From Paraburkholderia sp. DHOC27 (GTDB lineage Bacteria; Pseudomonadota; Gammaproteobacteria; Burkholderiales; Burkholderiaceae): DNA of 64,000 nucleotides. Below the pieces are notes generated by a model, which saw only the letters and a list, made by a program, of their open reading frames with translations, ran no database searches and had not been told where the DNA came from. Location: contig NZ_QVQV01000010.1 of assembly GCF_003429005.1 (NCBI RefSeq), positions 124,001-188,000 of the forward strand, given 5' to 3'. The position numbers and the translations under genes were made by a program. This document shows, piece by piece, positions 1 through 9,360 of this stretch (positions are counted from its first letter, which is position 1; every line of letters begins with the position of its first letter).

Positions 1-154
1 TCGCCGGCGGGCGATGCTCGACCCACAAGGGGCAATCGCACCGCCCCAAGCCGATTGCGAATTGATCGCTCGCGGTGTGGCGATGCCATATGAGCGGGGC
101 GGCGGTGATAACGGCTGAGTCCGAGGTAGGTTTGCTCAAAGAGGCATCCAGATG

Positions 155-1060
155 TCATGCGCTTGAATCCGGATTCCACTCCCTTGCGAACGCTATCAGC
201 GCGCGCAAGCTGCTCGACCTGTTTCGGCGGTTCGCAAAGTACAGGCTGGGCCTGTTGTAGACAGGCACCCACTTCTCAAGCAATTTCTGCAGTGATTCGT
301 TGGCGATGTCTGCGGCAACGTGCCAGTCATTGACGAACGCAATGCCAATGCCACTGAGAACCGCATCCCGCGCCATATTTCCTGAGTTCACTGTCAAGCG
401 ACCCTTTGGTTCGATGCGGATCTTTTTGTTCCGGAATGCGAAGTCCCATGTGTCAATTGTGCCGTCGGTCAGCCTGCAGCGAATGCATTCGTGATGAAGC
501 AGGTCGTCAGGCGTTTTCGGGGCGGAGTGTCGCAGAAGGTATTCGGGCGTTGCTACGACGGCACCCCGTTGAGGGCGCCCAAACGGAACCGCAATCATGT
601 CCTTTGGGACGCTCGCGGGATATCTGATACCCACATCGAAGCCTTCCGACACAATGTCTACGATACGGTCCTCAGCCTTTAGCTCTAGCTCAATGTCGGG
701 ATAACGCGCCATAAACGAGAGAAACATCGGCATGGACTGGCGCGCAAACCCGGTGCTCGCACTCACGCGAATTCGCCCGGAAGGCGAATCTCCCTGCGAT
801 CCCGCACGCTCGGTCGCGTCTCGAATGACCGAGACCGCTGGTGCGATGGCTTCCACGAACTGCCGCCCGGCGTCGGTCAGAGAGACGCTTCTGGTAGTGC
901 GGTGAAACAGTTGTACTCCGATGCGCGACTCTGATGCGGCGATCATCTGGCTTAACGCCGATGTCGAAATTTCAAGTTCGGCCGCCGAAGACCGAAAGCT
1001 ACGGTATCGGGCGACCATTAATATCGCCTCCAGATCCGTCAATCCGCTCTTTCTCATCAT
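155..1060 (-). CDS. LysR-family transcriptional regulator
   Basis: This is a full-length 301-aa LysR-type regulator. Residues 1-65 form the winged helix-turn-helix (LEAILMVARYRSFRSSAAEL, then QLFHRTTRSVSLTDAG), followed by a substrate-binding domain from about residue 95. The domain reads like the CrgA-type subgroup (SGRIRVSAS, then DVGIRYP), which often controls a neighbouring oxidoreductase or efflux gene. The gene is divergent from the small membrane protein at 1156 with a 95-bp gap, so that gap is the likely operator. The effector and targets cannot be read from the sequence. The family call is secure; the function is open. Confidence 0.93.
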   Translation of the reverse strand: MMRKSGLTDLEAILMVARYRSFRSSAAELEISTSALSQMIAASESRIGVQLFHRTTRSVSLTDAGRQFVEAIAPAVSVIRDATERAGSQGDSPSGRIRVSASTGFARQSMPMFLSFMARYPDIELELKAEDRIVDIVSEGFDVGIRYPASVPKDMIAVPFGRPQRGAVVATPEYLLRHSAPKTPDDLLHHECIRCRLTDGTIDTWDFAFRNKKIRIEPKGRLTVNSGNMARDAVLSGIGIAFVNDWHVAADIANESLQKLLEKWVPVYNRPSLYFANRRNRSSSLRALIAFAREWNPDSSA

Positions 1061-1155
1061 CCTGTTTTACTTAATGATTCGTCCGCAATTATCCACCTAG
1101 TTGAATCCTCGCCGTCACTTTATTCTTCGACTCTTGTCCCGACTGAGGAGGAGCG

Positions 1156-1716
1156 GTGATTAAACAAGGCGACCGGCCACGCATGGAAGCTCGACGTTCG
1201 TCCGGAATCGGTGAGATCGTGACGAAGCATCGGGCGCCCCCTTCTGAAAGCGGTGGCTCTACTGGATCAGCATATCAAGCCGCGTCAAGCAAGATGCTCG
1301 CCGCAATCTCACTTGGCTGGCGTCCGTTTCGGATGATAGAGCGCACGGCGAGCATCAATGAAACTTGGGCTTCCCATGAAGACCCCGGTAATACCGAAGC
1401 ATCTTGGACACAACTTGGCCAATCGCAGAGGATGGGCGCCGATCTGGAAGGACAGCGCATTGTGTGGCGGCTGACGTTTCTATCTCGACCTCGATGGCTG
1501 AGTAGATGTGAGCGCAGTGCCGGAGTGGGTTTTCGGAAGCTAGCCGCCCTATTTTTTGTCATCGGTGTTGCGGCAGGATCCTTACTGACGCATCTTGCCG
1601 AAAAGCAGCCGGGCAAGCCATCTATAGTCGTCGTGCATGAACCGCTCACCGCTACACCGCAGAAGCGCGGGCTACAGGTTTTGCCACGCTCCGCCGACTC
1701 GTATCCGAATATGTGA
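1156..1716 (+). CDS. hypothetical single-pass membrane protein
   Basis: This 186-aa ORF starts at a GTG that sits just behind a strong Shine-Dalgarno run (gaggaggagcg), which is the main reason to accept it. The N-terminal 125 residues are polar and low in recognisable motifs. One hydrophobic segment at about residues 128-147 (KLAALFFVIGVAAGSLLTHL) looks like a transmembrane helix, followed by a short tail. It is divergent from the LysR gene at 155. I recognise no family. It may be a rapidly evolving accessory protein or a fortuitous ORF with a good ribosome site. Confidence 0.4.
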   Translation: MIKQGDRPRMEARRSSGIGEIVTKHRAPPSESGGSTGSAYQAASSKMLAAISLGWRPFRMIERTASINETWASHEDPGNTEASWTQLGQSQRMGADLEGQRIVWRLTFLSRPRWLSRCERSAGVGFRKLAALFFVIGVAAGSLLTHLAEKQPGKPSIVVVHEPLTATPQKRGLQVLPRSADSYPNM

Positions 1717-2589
1717 CCGCATTGCCGGGCACCGTAACATGCACATGGCGAGTCCGGGATGTTGATGTGGATACATGCGGATTGCTAACCGTTGCGGCTT
1801 GAAGTTGAGGTCTGTTCCTGGCCCACGGTTGCCGGACACTGTGGACCATTACCGAGCTAGGATCGACGTTTGAATGTCTGAGATATCTTGCGCTCGAATG
1901 GCAGCTTCTGGCCGATTAGACGCGTTCGTTGCCCGCCCCGGTTCCGCCGTGAACGGTCGGCCGATGACCGCTTCGCATCTGCTCATCTGATCGAGCGACG
2001 TGAGTGCTCGCCTTGCTATGGGCGACGGATATCGCAGGCGTCAGTCGCCGCGCGCCGTAGGCGCGTTCGTGGAACATAAGGCAGAGCGGGCAGCCGCGCT
2101 TACACCGATCGGTGACCGTGGAGGGAGCCGGCGTCGAAAGAGGAAGGACACGCGCATCTAGTAGCGGGCATCAACGAGCCGACGGAACCGCAGCGAGCTG
2201 TAAAGCAAGTGCAAATGACGTTAGAGAAATTGAATATCTGCCTTGCGGCCGGAGCTACCCTGCCGCTCGCCCGTCTTCAACGTCAGGTTCTCGAGACTCA
2301 TGAACAGGCCACCCGGCTGCTGGGTCGAACCGGGACATTGGGTCCGTGCGGGTCGACCTTGTTATCGTGCTTCGGACTCCTAACTCACCTCGTTGAGCCC
2401 ACTTGACGTTGTCGCTATGCAGATAGATCGGGCCGTTCGCAATTGATGCATGCCGCAGGTTATTGCGCACTATATTCCGTTCAGCGCCGCGGGCGAGACC
2501 ATGTGTTGCGTGGTGTGGTGAGTCCCAATCTTAGAACGCAGTCTTTGCAGGCCAGATTGATCGGTTTGTTTGCGCTTGACGATCTCCGT
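1717..2589. other. gene-poor stretch, no supported gene
   Basis: About 870 bp without a convincing coding region on either strand. The short ORFs here have no recognisable motifs or good ribosome sites and look like chance openings in GC-rich DNA. The stretch lies between a small membrane-protein gene and a decayed channel gene and is probably eroded sequence. Confidence 0.5.
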
Positions 2590-3321
2590 TCAAACAGCTT
2601 TCGCTTTAGGGACGATTGCATGGGCGACGAACTGTCGCCCCGCCGGCCGCAGAGCCAGTCGAAGCGCGGCCGGCGAGGCGTCCTGCTGCGTGGACAGCGG
2701 ACGCGTCATGAAGAACAGCGTGTCGGTGGACTGCGCGTGGAGCGAAAGCCTACGCAGAGAGTCAGCACGAATATGCTACTGCCAGACGATCCGCGCGCCG
2801 CACGAGTTGGCTTCTAGGACCTGCTCTGCTGACCAAATCACGTCGAACGAGTTTTCTGGCTCGATTCGCAAAACCTTGTCCGGCGAAATCAGAACGATGG
2901 TGCGTTTGCGACGACGAGCGAAACCAAGAGGCCGAATGAGGTATATCCACAGAACGCCTGTACCGCTGCAAAGGGGCCGCGCCTCTGGTGTGGGGAAGTA
3001 GTCTCCATATCCAACCGTCGTAAAGGTAATTACGCTGAAGTAGACAGAGGTCCAAAGGTCCCTTTTTGGATATACGCACGAATTAAGCGCGCTCTGTCAC
3101 AGCCGAAGTTTGCTGTACACGACGGCGATGCAGGCGTTGATGACCGGCGCCACATACGCCAATTCGACCAGTTGCCTGTTCAGCGATCGTCTTCTGGCCG
3201 CCCAAATCCCCCACACAACGTAGGGGACGAGTAGAAAAGCAACGCAAGCCGTAAACAGGGAAGTGAGATACCACTCGCTGAACGCCCGAATGGCGGCCGG
3301 CAAGGGCGTTGGAGGGTACAT
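2590..3321 (-). pseudogene. potassium channel pseudogene (TVGYGD pore)
   Basis: Read on the minus strand from the ATG at 3321, the frame gives a hydrophobic helix (FTACVAFLLVPYVVWGIWAA) and a second one, then hits an in-frame TGA at 3097-3099. The same frame continues past the stop into a textbook potassium-channel pore, FSVITFTTVGYGDYFPTP (filter at about 2998-3030). Just after the filter the plausible pore-lining helix (FAAVQAFCGYTSFGLLVSLV) lies in another frame, as if one C had been added to a CCCC run near 2970. The original frame then continues through a TAG at 2776-2778 to a TGA at 2590. Nonsense codons plus a frameshift argue for a dead gene. The two halves could be translated separately, but neither would make a complete channel. 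Confidence 0.75.
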
Positions 3322-3467
3322 CCAATCTCCAACAAGTCAAATATACGTACGCCCCACTCCGAATTACGTAGTGAACGATACGATTGTGGATTGACGGAGA
3401 CGTGTGGGCGAAAACAAGCGCGCCTGACTGTTTGAGACGCATGCAAAACGCATCTGGACTTTAAATG

Positions 3468-3553
3468 CGTGAAACATTTCCTGCGGCAAGCACTTAAATG
3501 CTTGATTTCAATGCATTCACACTTGCCCCCAAAATCTTAGCAGATGTTTCACG
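3468..3553. repeat. 10-bp inverted repeat pair CGTGAAACAT / ATGTTTCACG
   Basis: Perfect 10-bp arms at 3468-3477 and 3544-3553 are separated by 66 bp. The arm shares the GTGAAAC core of known ParB sites but is not the full palindrome. The spacer is AT-rich and contains a smaller palindrome (aagcacttaaatgctt). It could be a binding site for Rep or ParB, or chance. Confidence 0.35.
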
Positions 3554-4337
3554 ACGATGACGTTTTGCCTGCTCTATCGCGGCTAATCCTATTCATTGAC
3601 TCGGAACATACAGAAAACTTGGAGACCCATACAAAAACGCGAAGGGCAACCGTCTTCGAACCGCCACTATAGAAACGCAAAGTGGAGGGACCCGTGCAGA
3701 AACACATGTTGCTTAAACCGGAGACTGAGCGTTCGGTCGCAAGTGACTGTGCAAGTGACTCTTATTGCGGCAGTATCCTGGTATCGGCGATATCTTTGGC
3801 TCAGTCGCAGACCACCATCCTTGCGTAGCCCAAAGATCTAAGCGTTGATCTTCCCGGACTCGTCGAATGGACGAATATCTACAACTCGCACGAACCGCAG
3901 GAAGTGCAGTGAACCTCACGCGATGACCGAGGCGCGTGCATGATCAGCTTCAGCGCGGGCATGCACGTGTTGGCAGGTCTATGGCATGAGAAATACGTCG
4001 CTTTGGAAGCCAGGCACGACCCCGACCGCAGCCATTTATGCCGCAAAGCAGTACCTCGCCGGACACCGGAGTTCGCTGCCCACATTCACTCGGCTGCGAG
4101 CTGCGCTGGGGACAGTGGCGCCTAAAGATCAGCCGCCGTACTACGAGCCAATGCGATGAAGGCTTGGATGGTGTGATTCTCTGCGCCTGCCCCCCGCTCG
4201 GGTCTGCGACCGGACCTCGATGTGAGGTCTAACAGCAAGAATGAGGCCGCCTCTCCCCTTCCCTTTCCCGCTGGAAACCTCATCCAGGTTCTAGCTTTTC
4301 GCACCAAACCCCCACGCAGCAAGGATTACCCAGGGAT

Positions 4338-4364
4338 AAGTTAACTTGCAGATCGGAAGTTAAC
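4338..4364. promoter_or_regulatory. tandem AAGTTAAC boxes upstream of parA
   Basis: Two identical AAGTTAAC boxes (4338-4345 and 4357-4364) lie 19 bp apart, about two helical turns, some 100 bp before the probable parA start. The spacing suits cooperative binding by an autorepressor. ParA proteins with an N-terminal helix-turn-helix commonly repress their own operon, so these are candidate operators; this is inference. Confidence 0.35.
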
Positions 4365-4461
4365 CGTATACATTTCGACGGAATTCGCCATTCTACGGAT
4401 TTCTGCGCGATAAATGGCGACTCCCTCAACGAATAACCAGACAGTCGAACAAGGGGTTCAG

Positions 4462-5688
4462 ATGATTGTTGCCAAACCTATCTTGTCCATCGTCCACGAA
4501 GTAAAGCACACGCCCAATCGTGTTGCGCTGGACGACATCGAGCTAATCGCCCAGAACGCCAGTGAGATGCTAGTGAACGTGCGCGAAAGCATGCTTGCGC
4601 CGCACCCGGCCAAGCACTCCCCTGTTTTCACCACGTCGCAAATTGCGTCACTGTGCCGGATTGATCGCAAGAAGGTCAACTACTATTGGGAGAGGCCGGA
4701 GCTCGGTCTCCCTCAAGGTACTGTGTTGCCGCGCACGCGCGAGTTCACGCTGAGCGAAGCTCGGGAGTGGGTCAAGAAGGTTGGGCCGTTCAACAAGCGT
4801 CCGAAGGGGGCTAAAGGCAAGAAAATTGCCATCGGGAATTTCAAAGGTGGCGTGAGCAAAACGACCACGGCGATGACGTTGGCTCAGGGTCTGACATTAC
4901 TTGGTCGCCGCGTTCTTCTGCTCGATCTTGATCCGCAGGCATCGCTCACTGCTCTGTGTGGAATCCTGGCTGACAGCGAGGTGACCGAAAACCAGACGAT
5001 CCTGCCGTTGATCTACGGTGAAGAGACATCGCTCCAGTACGCTATTCAACCGTCCTACTGGGACGGGATCGATTTGATTCCCGGCAGCGCCGCGCTGTTC
5101 GGTGCTGAGTTCTTCTTGCCCTTCCAGCAGCAAAAGAGCCGCGGATTCCGCTTCTGGGAAGTGCTGAACAACGGCCTGGAACCGCTGCTTGATGATTACG
5201 ACATGATCATCATTGACACGCCCCCTGCCCTGTCCTATGTGACGATTAACGCGTTTATGGCGGCTGATGGCCTGATCGTTCCGACTCCCCCGAACGCACT
5301 GGACTACGCATCGTCCACGCAGTTCTGGTCCCTTTTCACGGACTTCGCGCGGAGCATGAAACAGATTGTGCCGGATCTCGATAAGCACTTCGACTTCATT
5401 CACGTGCTGCTCACCAAAGTGGACAGCAGCCAGTCCGCAACGTTCGCAGTTCGCGAGTGGATCAACCGGACGTATGAACATCACGTGCTGCCAATCGAAA
5501 TTCCGACAACTACCGTCACGTCCAGCGCCTCCGCTGAGTTCGGCACAGTGTACGACATCTCGAAGTATGACGGCAGCAACAAGACGTATTTGCGTGCACG
5601 TGAAGCCTACGACCGGTTTGCCGAAATGATCGACCAGGAAATTTATGCGCTCTGGACCTGGAGTGCTGAGGGAGGCGCAGCAGCATGA
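4462..5688 (+). CDS. parA: ParA-family partition ATPase with N-terminal helix-turn-helix
   Basis: ParA drives segregation of the replicon by binding nucleoid DNA in its ATP state and being released by ParB. Counting from an upstream ATG at 4414 (424 aa), a MerR-like helix-turn-helix spans about residues 70-125 (FTTSQIASLCRIDRKKVNYY). The deviant Walker A is KGGVSKTT at 144-151, Walker A' is DLDPQAS, and Walker B is DMIIIDTPPAL. I prefer the ATG at 4462 (408 aa) because AAGGGG sits 5 nt before it, whereas 4414 has no ribosome site. The stop overlaps the parB start (ATGA), showing translational coupling. The N-terminal DNA-binding domain fits the autoregulating type Ia class. Confidence 0.95.
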   Translation: MIVAKPILSIVHEVKHTPNRVALDDIELIAQNASEMLVNVRESMLAPHPAKHSPVFTTSQIASLCRIDRKKVNYYWERPELGLPQGTVLPRTREFTLSEAREWVKKVGPFNKRPKGAKGKKIAIGNFKGGVSKTTTAMTLAQGLTLLGRRVLLLDLDPQASLTALCGILADSEVTENQTILPLIYGEETSLQYAIQPSYWDGIDLIPGSAALFGAEFFLPFQQQKSRGFRFWEVLNNGLEPLLDDYDMIIIDTPPALSYVTINAFMAADGLIVPTPPNALDYASSTQFWSLFTDFARSMKQIVPDLDKHFDFIHVLLTKVDSSQSATFAVREWINRTYEHHVLPIEIPTTTVTSSASAEFGTVYDISKYDGSNKTYLRAREAYDRFAEMIDQEIYALWTWSAEGGAAA

Positions 5689-6728
5689 GCCTAAAAGAGA
5701 AAATGGCGGCCAAGACCGCCGCAATTGCGGGCCCGAGCGGCAACCGCCCACCAGCTAGCACAGCCCCTAAAACCGGTCCTGGCCAGTTCCTCGCTGCCAT
5801 GCCAATTCTTGCAGAGAAGGAAGAGGAACTGGAGCGCGCGAATGCGGCACTGGAGGCATCAGAAGCGACAAGTGCGAGTTTGCGTGAACAGCTTGAACAG
5901 GCGCTCTCACAGGGAAATCCGGCAGGCACGGCTGTGATGATTCCGCTCTCCAAGCTGCACGAGGTTCCGGGACGTAGGCGCTACATGTCCCCCGAGAAAT
6001 ACGCGGAACTTCGTGAAAACATCCGGAACAACGACCTGATCAATCCGGTGGTGGTGCTTCCCCGCGAGGACGGTGATTTCGACATCTGGTCTGGCCACCA
6101 TCGCACGGATGCGCATCGCGATGATGGCCGCGAGACTGTGTGGTGCGTGCTCGGCAAGACTTCAAAGGCGTCAGCCACAGCCGGTGCGTTCTACGCAAAC
6201 CTGATGCAGTCGGACCTGACTGATTACGAGAAGTACGTCGGCTTTAAAAACATCTTGGCCGAGAACCCAAGACTGACGCAGGCGGAATTGGCTGAGCAGT
6301 CGGGTGTGTCGGCTGGCACGGTCTCAAAGCTTATGGCGTTCGAACAATTGCCAGAACTCGTCCTCTCACAGCTTAAAGACCACCCAGCACTGATCGGTTT
6401 CAATTCCGGTTACGCGCTGGCCGTGCTCACCAAAGAAGGCAAAGGCGAGCAAGTGATCGCGGCGGTAGGCAGGTTGGCGAAGGGTGAAATCGATCAAGCG
6501 CAAGCAGTGAAGCAAGCGAGCGCAACGCCCGTTGTAAAGGCGAAGGCACCGAAGGCGACGGGAGCGAAGATCAAGGTAGGTAAGGACGTGTATTGCGACT
6601 TGCGCACGGCTCGAAACGTTGTGCGCTTGCAGTTTCAGAGCGATGAAGAAGCAGCCGCAGTGCAGGGAGAGATTAAAGCCGTGCTGGAAGCCCGTGCGGA
6701 GCGTTTGCGGGCAGCACAGGAAAAGTGA
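5685..6728 (+). CDS. parB: ParB-family partition protein
   Basis: ParB binds the centromere and stimulates ParA. The 347-aa protein has a low-complexity N-terminus with a short coiled coil (residues 40-75), a ParB N-domain with the SGHHRTDAHR signature (box II), and a central helix-turn-helix (LTQAELAEQSGVSAGTVSKL). The C-terminus is basic, then ends in a putative dimerisation segment. The start overlaps the parA stop by 4 bp and is preceded by GGGAGG. A perfect 13-bp hairpin follows the stop and should end the transcript. Confidence 0.94.
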   Translation: MSLKEKMAAKTAAIAGPSGNRPPASTAPKTGPGQFLAAMPILAEKEEELERANAALEASEATSASLREQLEQALSQGNPAGTAVMIPLSKLHEVPGRRRYMSPEKYAELRENIRNNDLINPVVVLPREDGDFDIWSGHHRTDAHRDDGRETVWCVLGKTSKASATAGAFYANLMQSDLTDYEKYVGFKNILAENPRLTQAELAEQSGVSAGTVSKLMAFEQLPELVLSQLKDHPALIGFNSGYALAVLTKEGKGEQVIAAVGRLAKGEIDQAQAVKQASATPVVKAKAPKATGAKIKVGKDVYCDLRTARNVVRLQFQSDEEAAAVQGEIKAVLEARAERLRAAQEK

Positions 6729-6804
6729 AATCCCTTTTAAATCAATGACTTTCTACTAGAAAGACTCAAAGGACACTGATGAACTGATTCTGACGCCGCA
6801 AAAA

Positions 6805-6837
6805 CAAAAGCCTTCGGCTGGAAACCGAAGGCTTTTG
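6805..6837 (+). terminator. hairpin after parB
   Basis: A perfect 13-bp inverted repeat (CAAAAGCCTTCGG, 7-nt loop, CCGAAGGCTTTTG) begins 76 bp after the parB stop. A-rich and T-rich edges flank a GC core, as in a bidirectional Rho-independent terminator. It separates parAB from the rep gene. Confidence 0.7.
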
Positions 6838-6983
6838 AGGACTTGACTGGAATATCGATCCGGGCCTCGTCCACTACGCTCACCGACTGGAAATCGGCAA
6901 GGACCTCACAAATCCTGAGTGTAGCGGATCGATATCGACAGTCAAGCGAATTCAATCCATTTTTCGAAAAATGGACGCCTGAC

Positions 6984-8210
6984 ATGGATATCGCGCAACA
7001 TTCAGTTGCTCGCGAGGGACAGACACACCCTCACCAACAGAGCAACGCAGCACTCACAGGTCCGAACGACTCAGCTGCCCTCGCCGCCTTTCGCTGCGAT
7101 TCGGTCAATCTGCCTTGGATCATCTTTCGTGCGGCTTTTCGCGCAAACCACATCGAACAGCTTCCGCAGCGTGCGCGCGCAGTACTCAGCGCCCTTGCCC
7201 GGACCGTCGACGCTGGTCGACCCTACGGTGCGATATTCGCGCGGCGCGAGATCCTCACAGGACGCGCCATGCAATCCATGCGGACGTTCTATCGCAGCCT
7301 GGACGATCTCGAAGCGGCTGATCTCATTGATCGCCGACCCCAGTCTCGATACGTTGAAATCGGCCGCTTTGGTCGCTCTAACCTGCACCTTACTGAGCGT
7401 GCAGCAATCCTCCTTGGCCTCGTCGAGCCCGAACCCGAACCGTCAACGGTAGAGCCCGACGTGACGCAGCCTGCACATCTCGCCTCAAATGCCGACGCTC
7501 CTTCATTTGCCAGCCCGATTGCCAAGCTGGCAGACGGTGGTATATATAAGGATCTTAGCCCTTCGTCTTTTCAAAAGAGACAACCGGGTCAAGTGCCATC
7601 GGATCTCCAACGTCTGCGGTCCCTGGGTTTTCTTGATTTTCTGATCTTCAAACTCATGCGTGAGGCTCGTGACAACGGCAAGCGATTGTCGGATGTCGTC
7701 GAGGTCACGTGGGAGCACCTTAAAGCTGCGAAGCGTCCGATCAACTACCTGCGCGCATTGCTTCAAAACCCGGTCGACTTCGGTCTCCAGTTGCGTCGTC
7801 GAGCAGATGCTACGGCTGAGAGCAAGGAGCGCCTTGACCGCGCAGCCTATGCCGAACGCGTGGCAAACGAATGCGCTGGCAAAACCTTCGTCGACGCCCA
7901 CGGAACCCTGAAGTACGTAGTAGATGCCGACGCTTTGGCGATGAGCGTCTATCGCATCGACGAACGAGTCGCTCGTCAAGCGGCAGGCTGGAAAGAACAA
8001 TTCGCCGAGGGTCTGCGACGCGGCCGTATTCGAGCAGCCACCCAGGAGGATCTCGAGACATTCGCTCAGAGTCGTCGTCTGCACGAGATGCCCGTTCCCC
8101 GGGCAAACGCGGAGCCAGTCAGAACCGAAGTTACGAAAGAGGTTAGGGGTAACGTCGCTGCTCTCTGGAGCCTGCTGCGAGCAAAGGGCTTCGCCACCAG
8201 GGGCGCTTGA
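6984..8210 (+). CDS. probable plasmid replication initiator (Rep)
   Basis: This 408-aa protein lies directly downstream of parAB, where secondary replicons of Burkholderiaceae carry their initiator. A winged-helix-like domain occupies about residues 55-145 (ARREILTGRAMQSMRTFYRS, then IDRRPQSRYVEIGRFGRSNL), followed by an acidic linker and a helical C-terminal half. The ATG at 6984 is chosen because the upstream extension to a TTG at 6843 crosses the parB terminator. I place it as Rep on context and the DNA-binding domain, not on a recognised catalytic motif. A plasmid-borne regulator is the alternative. Confidence 0.7.
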   Translation: MDIAQHSVAREGQTHPHQQSNAALTGPNDSAALAAFRCDSVNLPWIIFRAAFRANHIEQLPQRARAVLSALARTVDAGRPYGAIFARREILTGRAMQSMRTFYRSLDDLEAADLIDRRPQSRYVEIGRFGRSNLHLTERAAILLGLVEPEPEPSTVEPDVTQPAHLASNADAPSFASPIAKLADGGIYKDLSPSSFQKRQPGQVPSDLQRLRSLGFLDFLIFKLMREARDNGKRLSDVVEVTWEHLKAAKRPINYLRALLQNPVDFGLQLRRRADATAESKERLDRAAYAERVANECAGKTFVDAHGTLKYVVDADALAMSVYRIDERVARQAAGWKEQFAEGLRRGRIRAATQEDLETFAQSRRLHEMPVPRANAEPVRTEVTKEVRGNVAALWSLLRAKGFATRGA

Positions 8211-8292
8211 CTGGGCGGCAAAGGAATAATTGCTACGTACTGCTTAATTATTCAGCACCTGAAGGGCGGACGAAAAAACTAGAGGCGAGGGA

Positions 8293-8317
8293 AAGCCCCG
8301 TCACTCGGACGGGGCTT
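8293..8317 (+). terminator. hairpin after rep
   Basis: Perfect 10-bp arms AAGCCCCGTC / GACGGGGCTT with a 5-nt loop begin 82 bp after the rep stop. The GC-rich stem with flanking A and T residues fits a Rho-independent terminator. Confidence 0.65.
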
Positions 8318-9026
8318 AAGCGGGTAGGGAGGTTGCGGTTACGACATCTCAACTGCTTCGACGCGCCGCTTGACCTTGGCCCAGTAACCACTGATCGTCG
8401 ACTGTTTGGCGACTTTTCCCCGCCAATCTGCCCGGGTGAAGAGTAGACGCTCTACGTCTGCGTCATCTGTCGCGCTCCCGTACCGGTCTCACCTTCGCGA
8501 GTGGCTACGAAAGAGGGGAGGGTGGCCAACTGCAGCACTGCCACCGCGCTCCCCATGCTCCTCTCGCCAAGCTCTATGCGAAACGCACGAAAGGCGCTTG
8601 GGTCAGAGACACCCGTGGTGCGACGGGGTATCTCTAGGGCTTCGACCAGCAGCGTATTGCTGAGAATATGAATCAGGACGAGGTTGTCTGCTGCCCGCTC
8701 CCGACCCGCCCGATCGACCGGGGACCGGCTCTCTCTTTCTTTTGGATGTTTCAGGTGACGCGCACAAACGCAACTAACCGTCAACCGTTTTTGTTGGCCC
8801 GCTGCAGAACGCCCTTCGTAGAACAACGAAAAACGTCTCCAAAAAAGGGCCCGCCACGCATGCCTATGGCTGCCTGGCGTCGACCAACCAGACGCCAGGT
8901 TGTGGTGTTTTACACCGTAGCGAGGAGGGGGGCGTGATCGAGTGGGATGGTGCCGGATTACCGCGCCGCGGCACAGAGTGACCGCTGAAATGGCCCTCTG
9001 ACCGACTTGACCAGCGGCCGACGAGT
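8318..9026. other. intergenic region with a relic ORF and a hairpin
   Basis: No intact gene is supported over about 700 bp. On the minus strand a frame at about 8344-8490 reads like protein (LLFTRADWRGKVAKQST, then YWAKVKRRVEAVEMS) but has no start codon and is bounded by stops, so it may be the tail of a lost gene. A 9-bp inverted repeat CCTGGCGTC / GACGCCAGG lies at 8873-8899. Confidence 0.35.
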
Positions 9027-9056
9027 TTGTACATTAACGTTAACGAATTTTGTATA
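9027..9056 (+). promoter_or_regulatory. putative promoter with palindromic operator for the toxin-antitoxin operon
   Basis: TTGTAC (9027) and TGTATA (9051) are spaced 18 bp apart like -35 and -10 boxes, 11 bp before the antitoxin start. The spacer contains the perfect palindrome TTAACGTTAA (9034-9043). Antitoxins of this class repress their own promoter by binding such palindromes, so this is the likely autoregulatory site. Confidence 0.5.
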
Positions 9057-9066
9057 GGATTTCGCC

Positions 9067-9360
9067 ATGAGCTTCAAGACGCACGATGTGGTGCCAATTA
9101 GCGAAGCCCGCTCCCGCCTGACGGAGCTGGCGGAGGATGTGGTCGCCGGTGCCGAAAAGGTGCTGACGAAGAACGGTTCGGCTTATGTGGCAATTGTGGA
9201 CGCCCGGAAGCTGGACTATTACCATGCCCTCGAGGCCGAGCACGGCCATCTGGTCATGCTGGATGACGCCGAGAAAGGGCTCCGGGACGCGCTGTCTGGG
9301 AACGTCCTCTCCGAAGCGGAGTTCCGGGACTCACTGCGCCGGACAAAAACGCATAAATGA
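9067..9360 (+). CDS. type II antitoxin, Phd/YefM-like
   Basis: This 97-aa protein has the Phd/YefM N-terminal fold signature (VVPISEARSRLTELAEDV, then VLTKNGSAYVAIVDARKL), which forms the DNA-binding dimer. The charged C-terminal tail (LSEAEFRDSLRRTKTHK) would wrap the toxin. It overlaps the downstream toxin by 4 bp (ATGA), as expected for a coupled toxin-antitoxin pair. Its place next to parAB-rep suggests a role in keeping the replicon in the population. Confidence 0.85.
   Translation: MSFKTHDVVPISEARSRLTELAEDVVAGAEKVLTKNGSAYVAIVDARKLDYYHALEAEHGHLVMLDDAEKGLRDALSGNVLSEAEFRDSLRRTKTHK

Larger units (their letters stand above)
3443..4461. other. non-coding region upstream of parA, candidate origin or partition region
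   Basis: About 1 kb with no supported gene, directly upstream of parA-parB-rep. It carries several short repeats: TTAAATGC twice (3461 and about 3494), an inverted pair CGTGAAACAT/ATGTTTCACG, a tandem GCAAGTGACT, and AAGTTAAC twice 19 bp apart just before parA. In secondary replicons of this family the origin and centromere sites lie close to these genes, so this is the best candidate region. No canonical parS was identified by eye. Confidence 0.4.

Noticed and set aside
3446..4413. Repeats upstream of parA as a CRISPR array
   Set aside because: The repeats are short, irregular and lack equal spacers.
4414..4461. Upstream ATG of parA
   Set aside because: There is no ribosome site before it, whereas the ATG at 4462 has AAGGGG; the extra residues are low-complexity.
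8452..8826. 124-aa minus-strand ORF after rep
   Set aside because: It has no recognisable domain and a biased composition; a different frame in the same area looks more protein-like but lacks a start.
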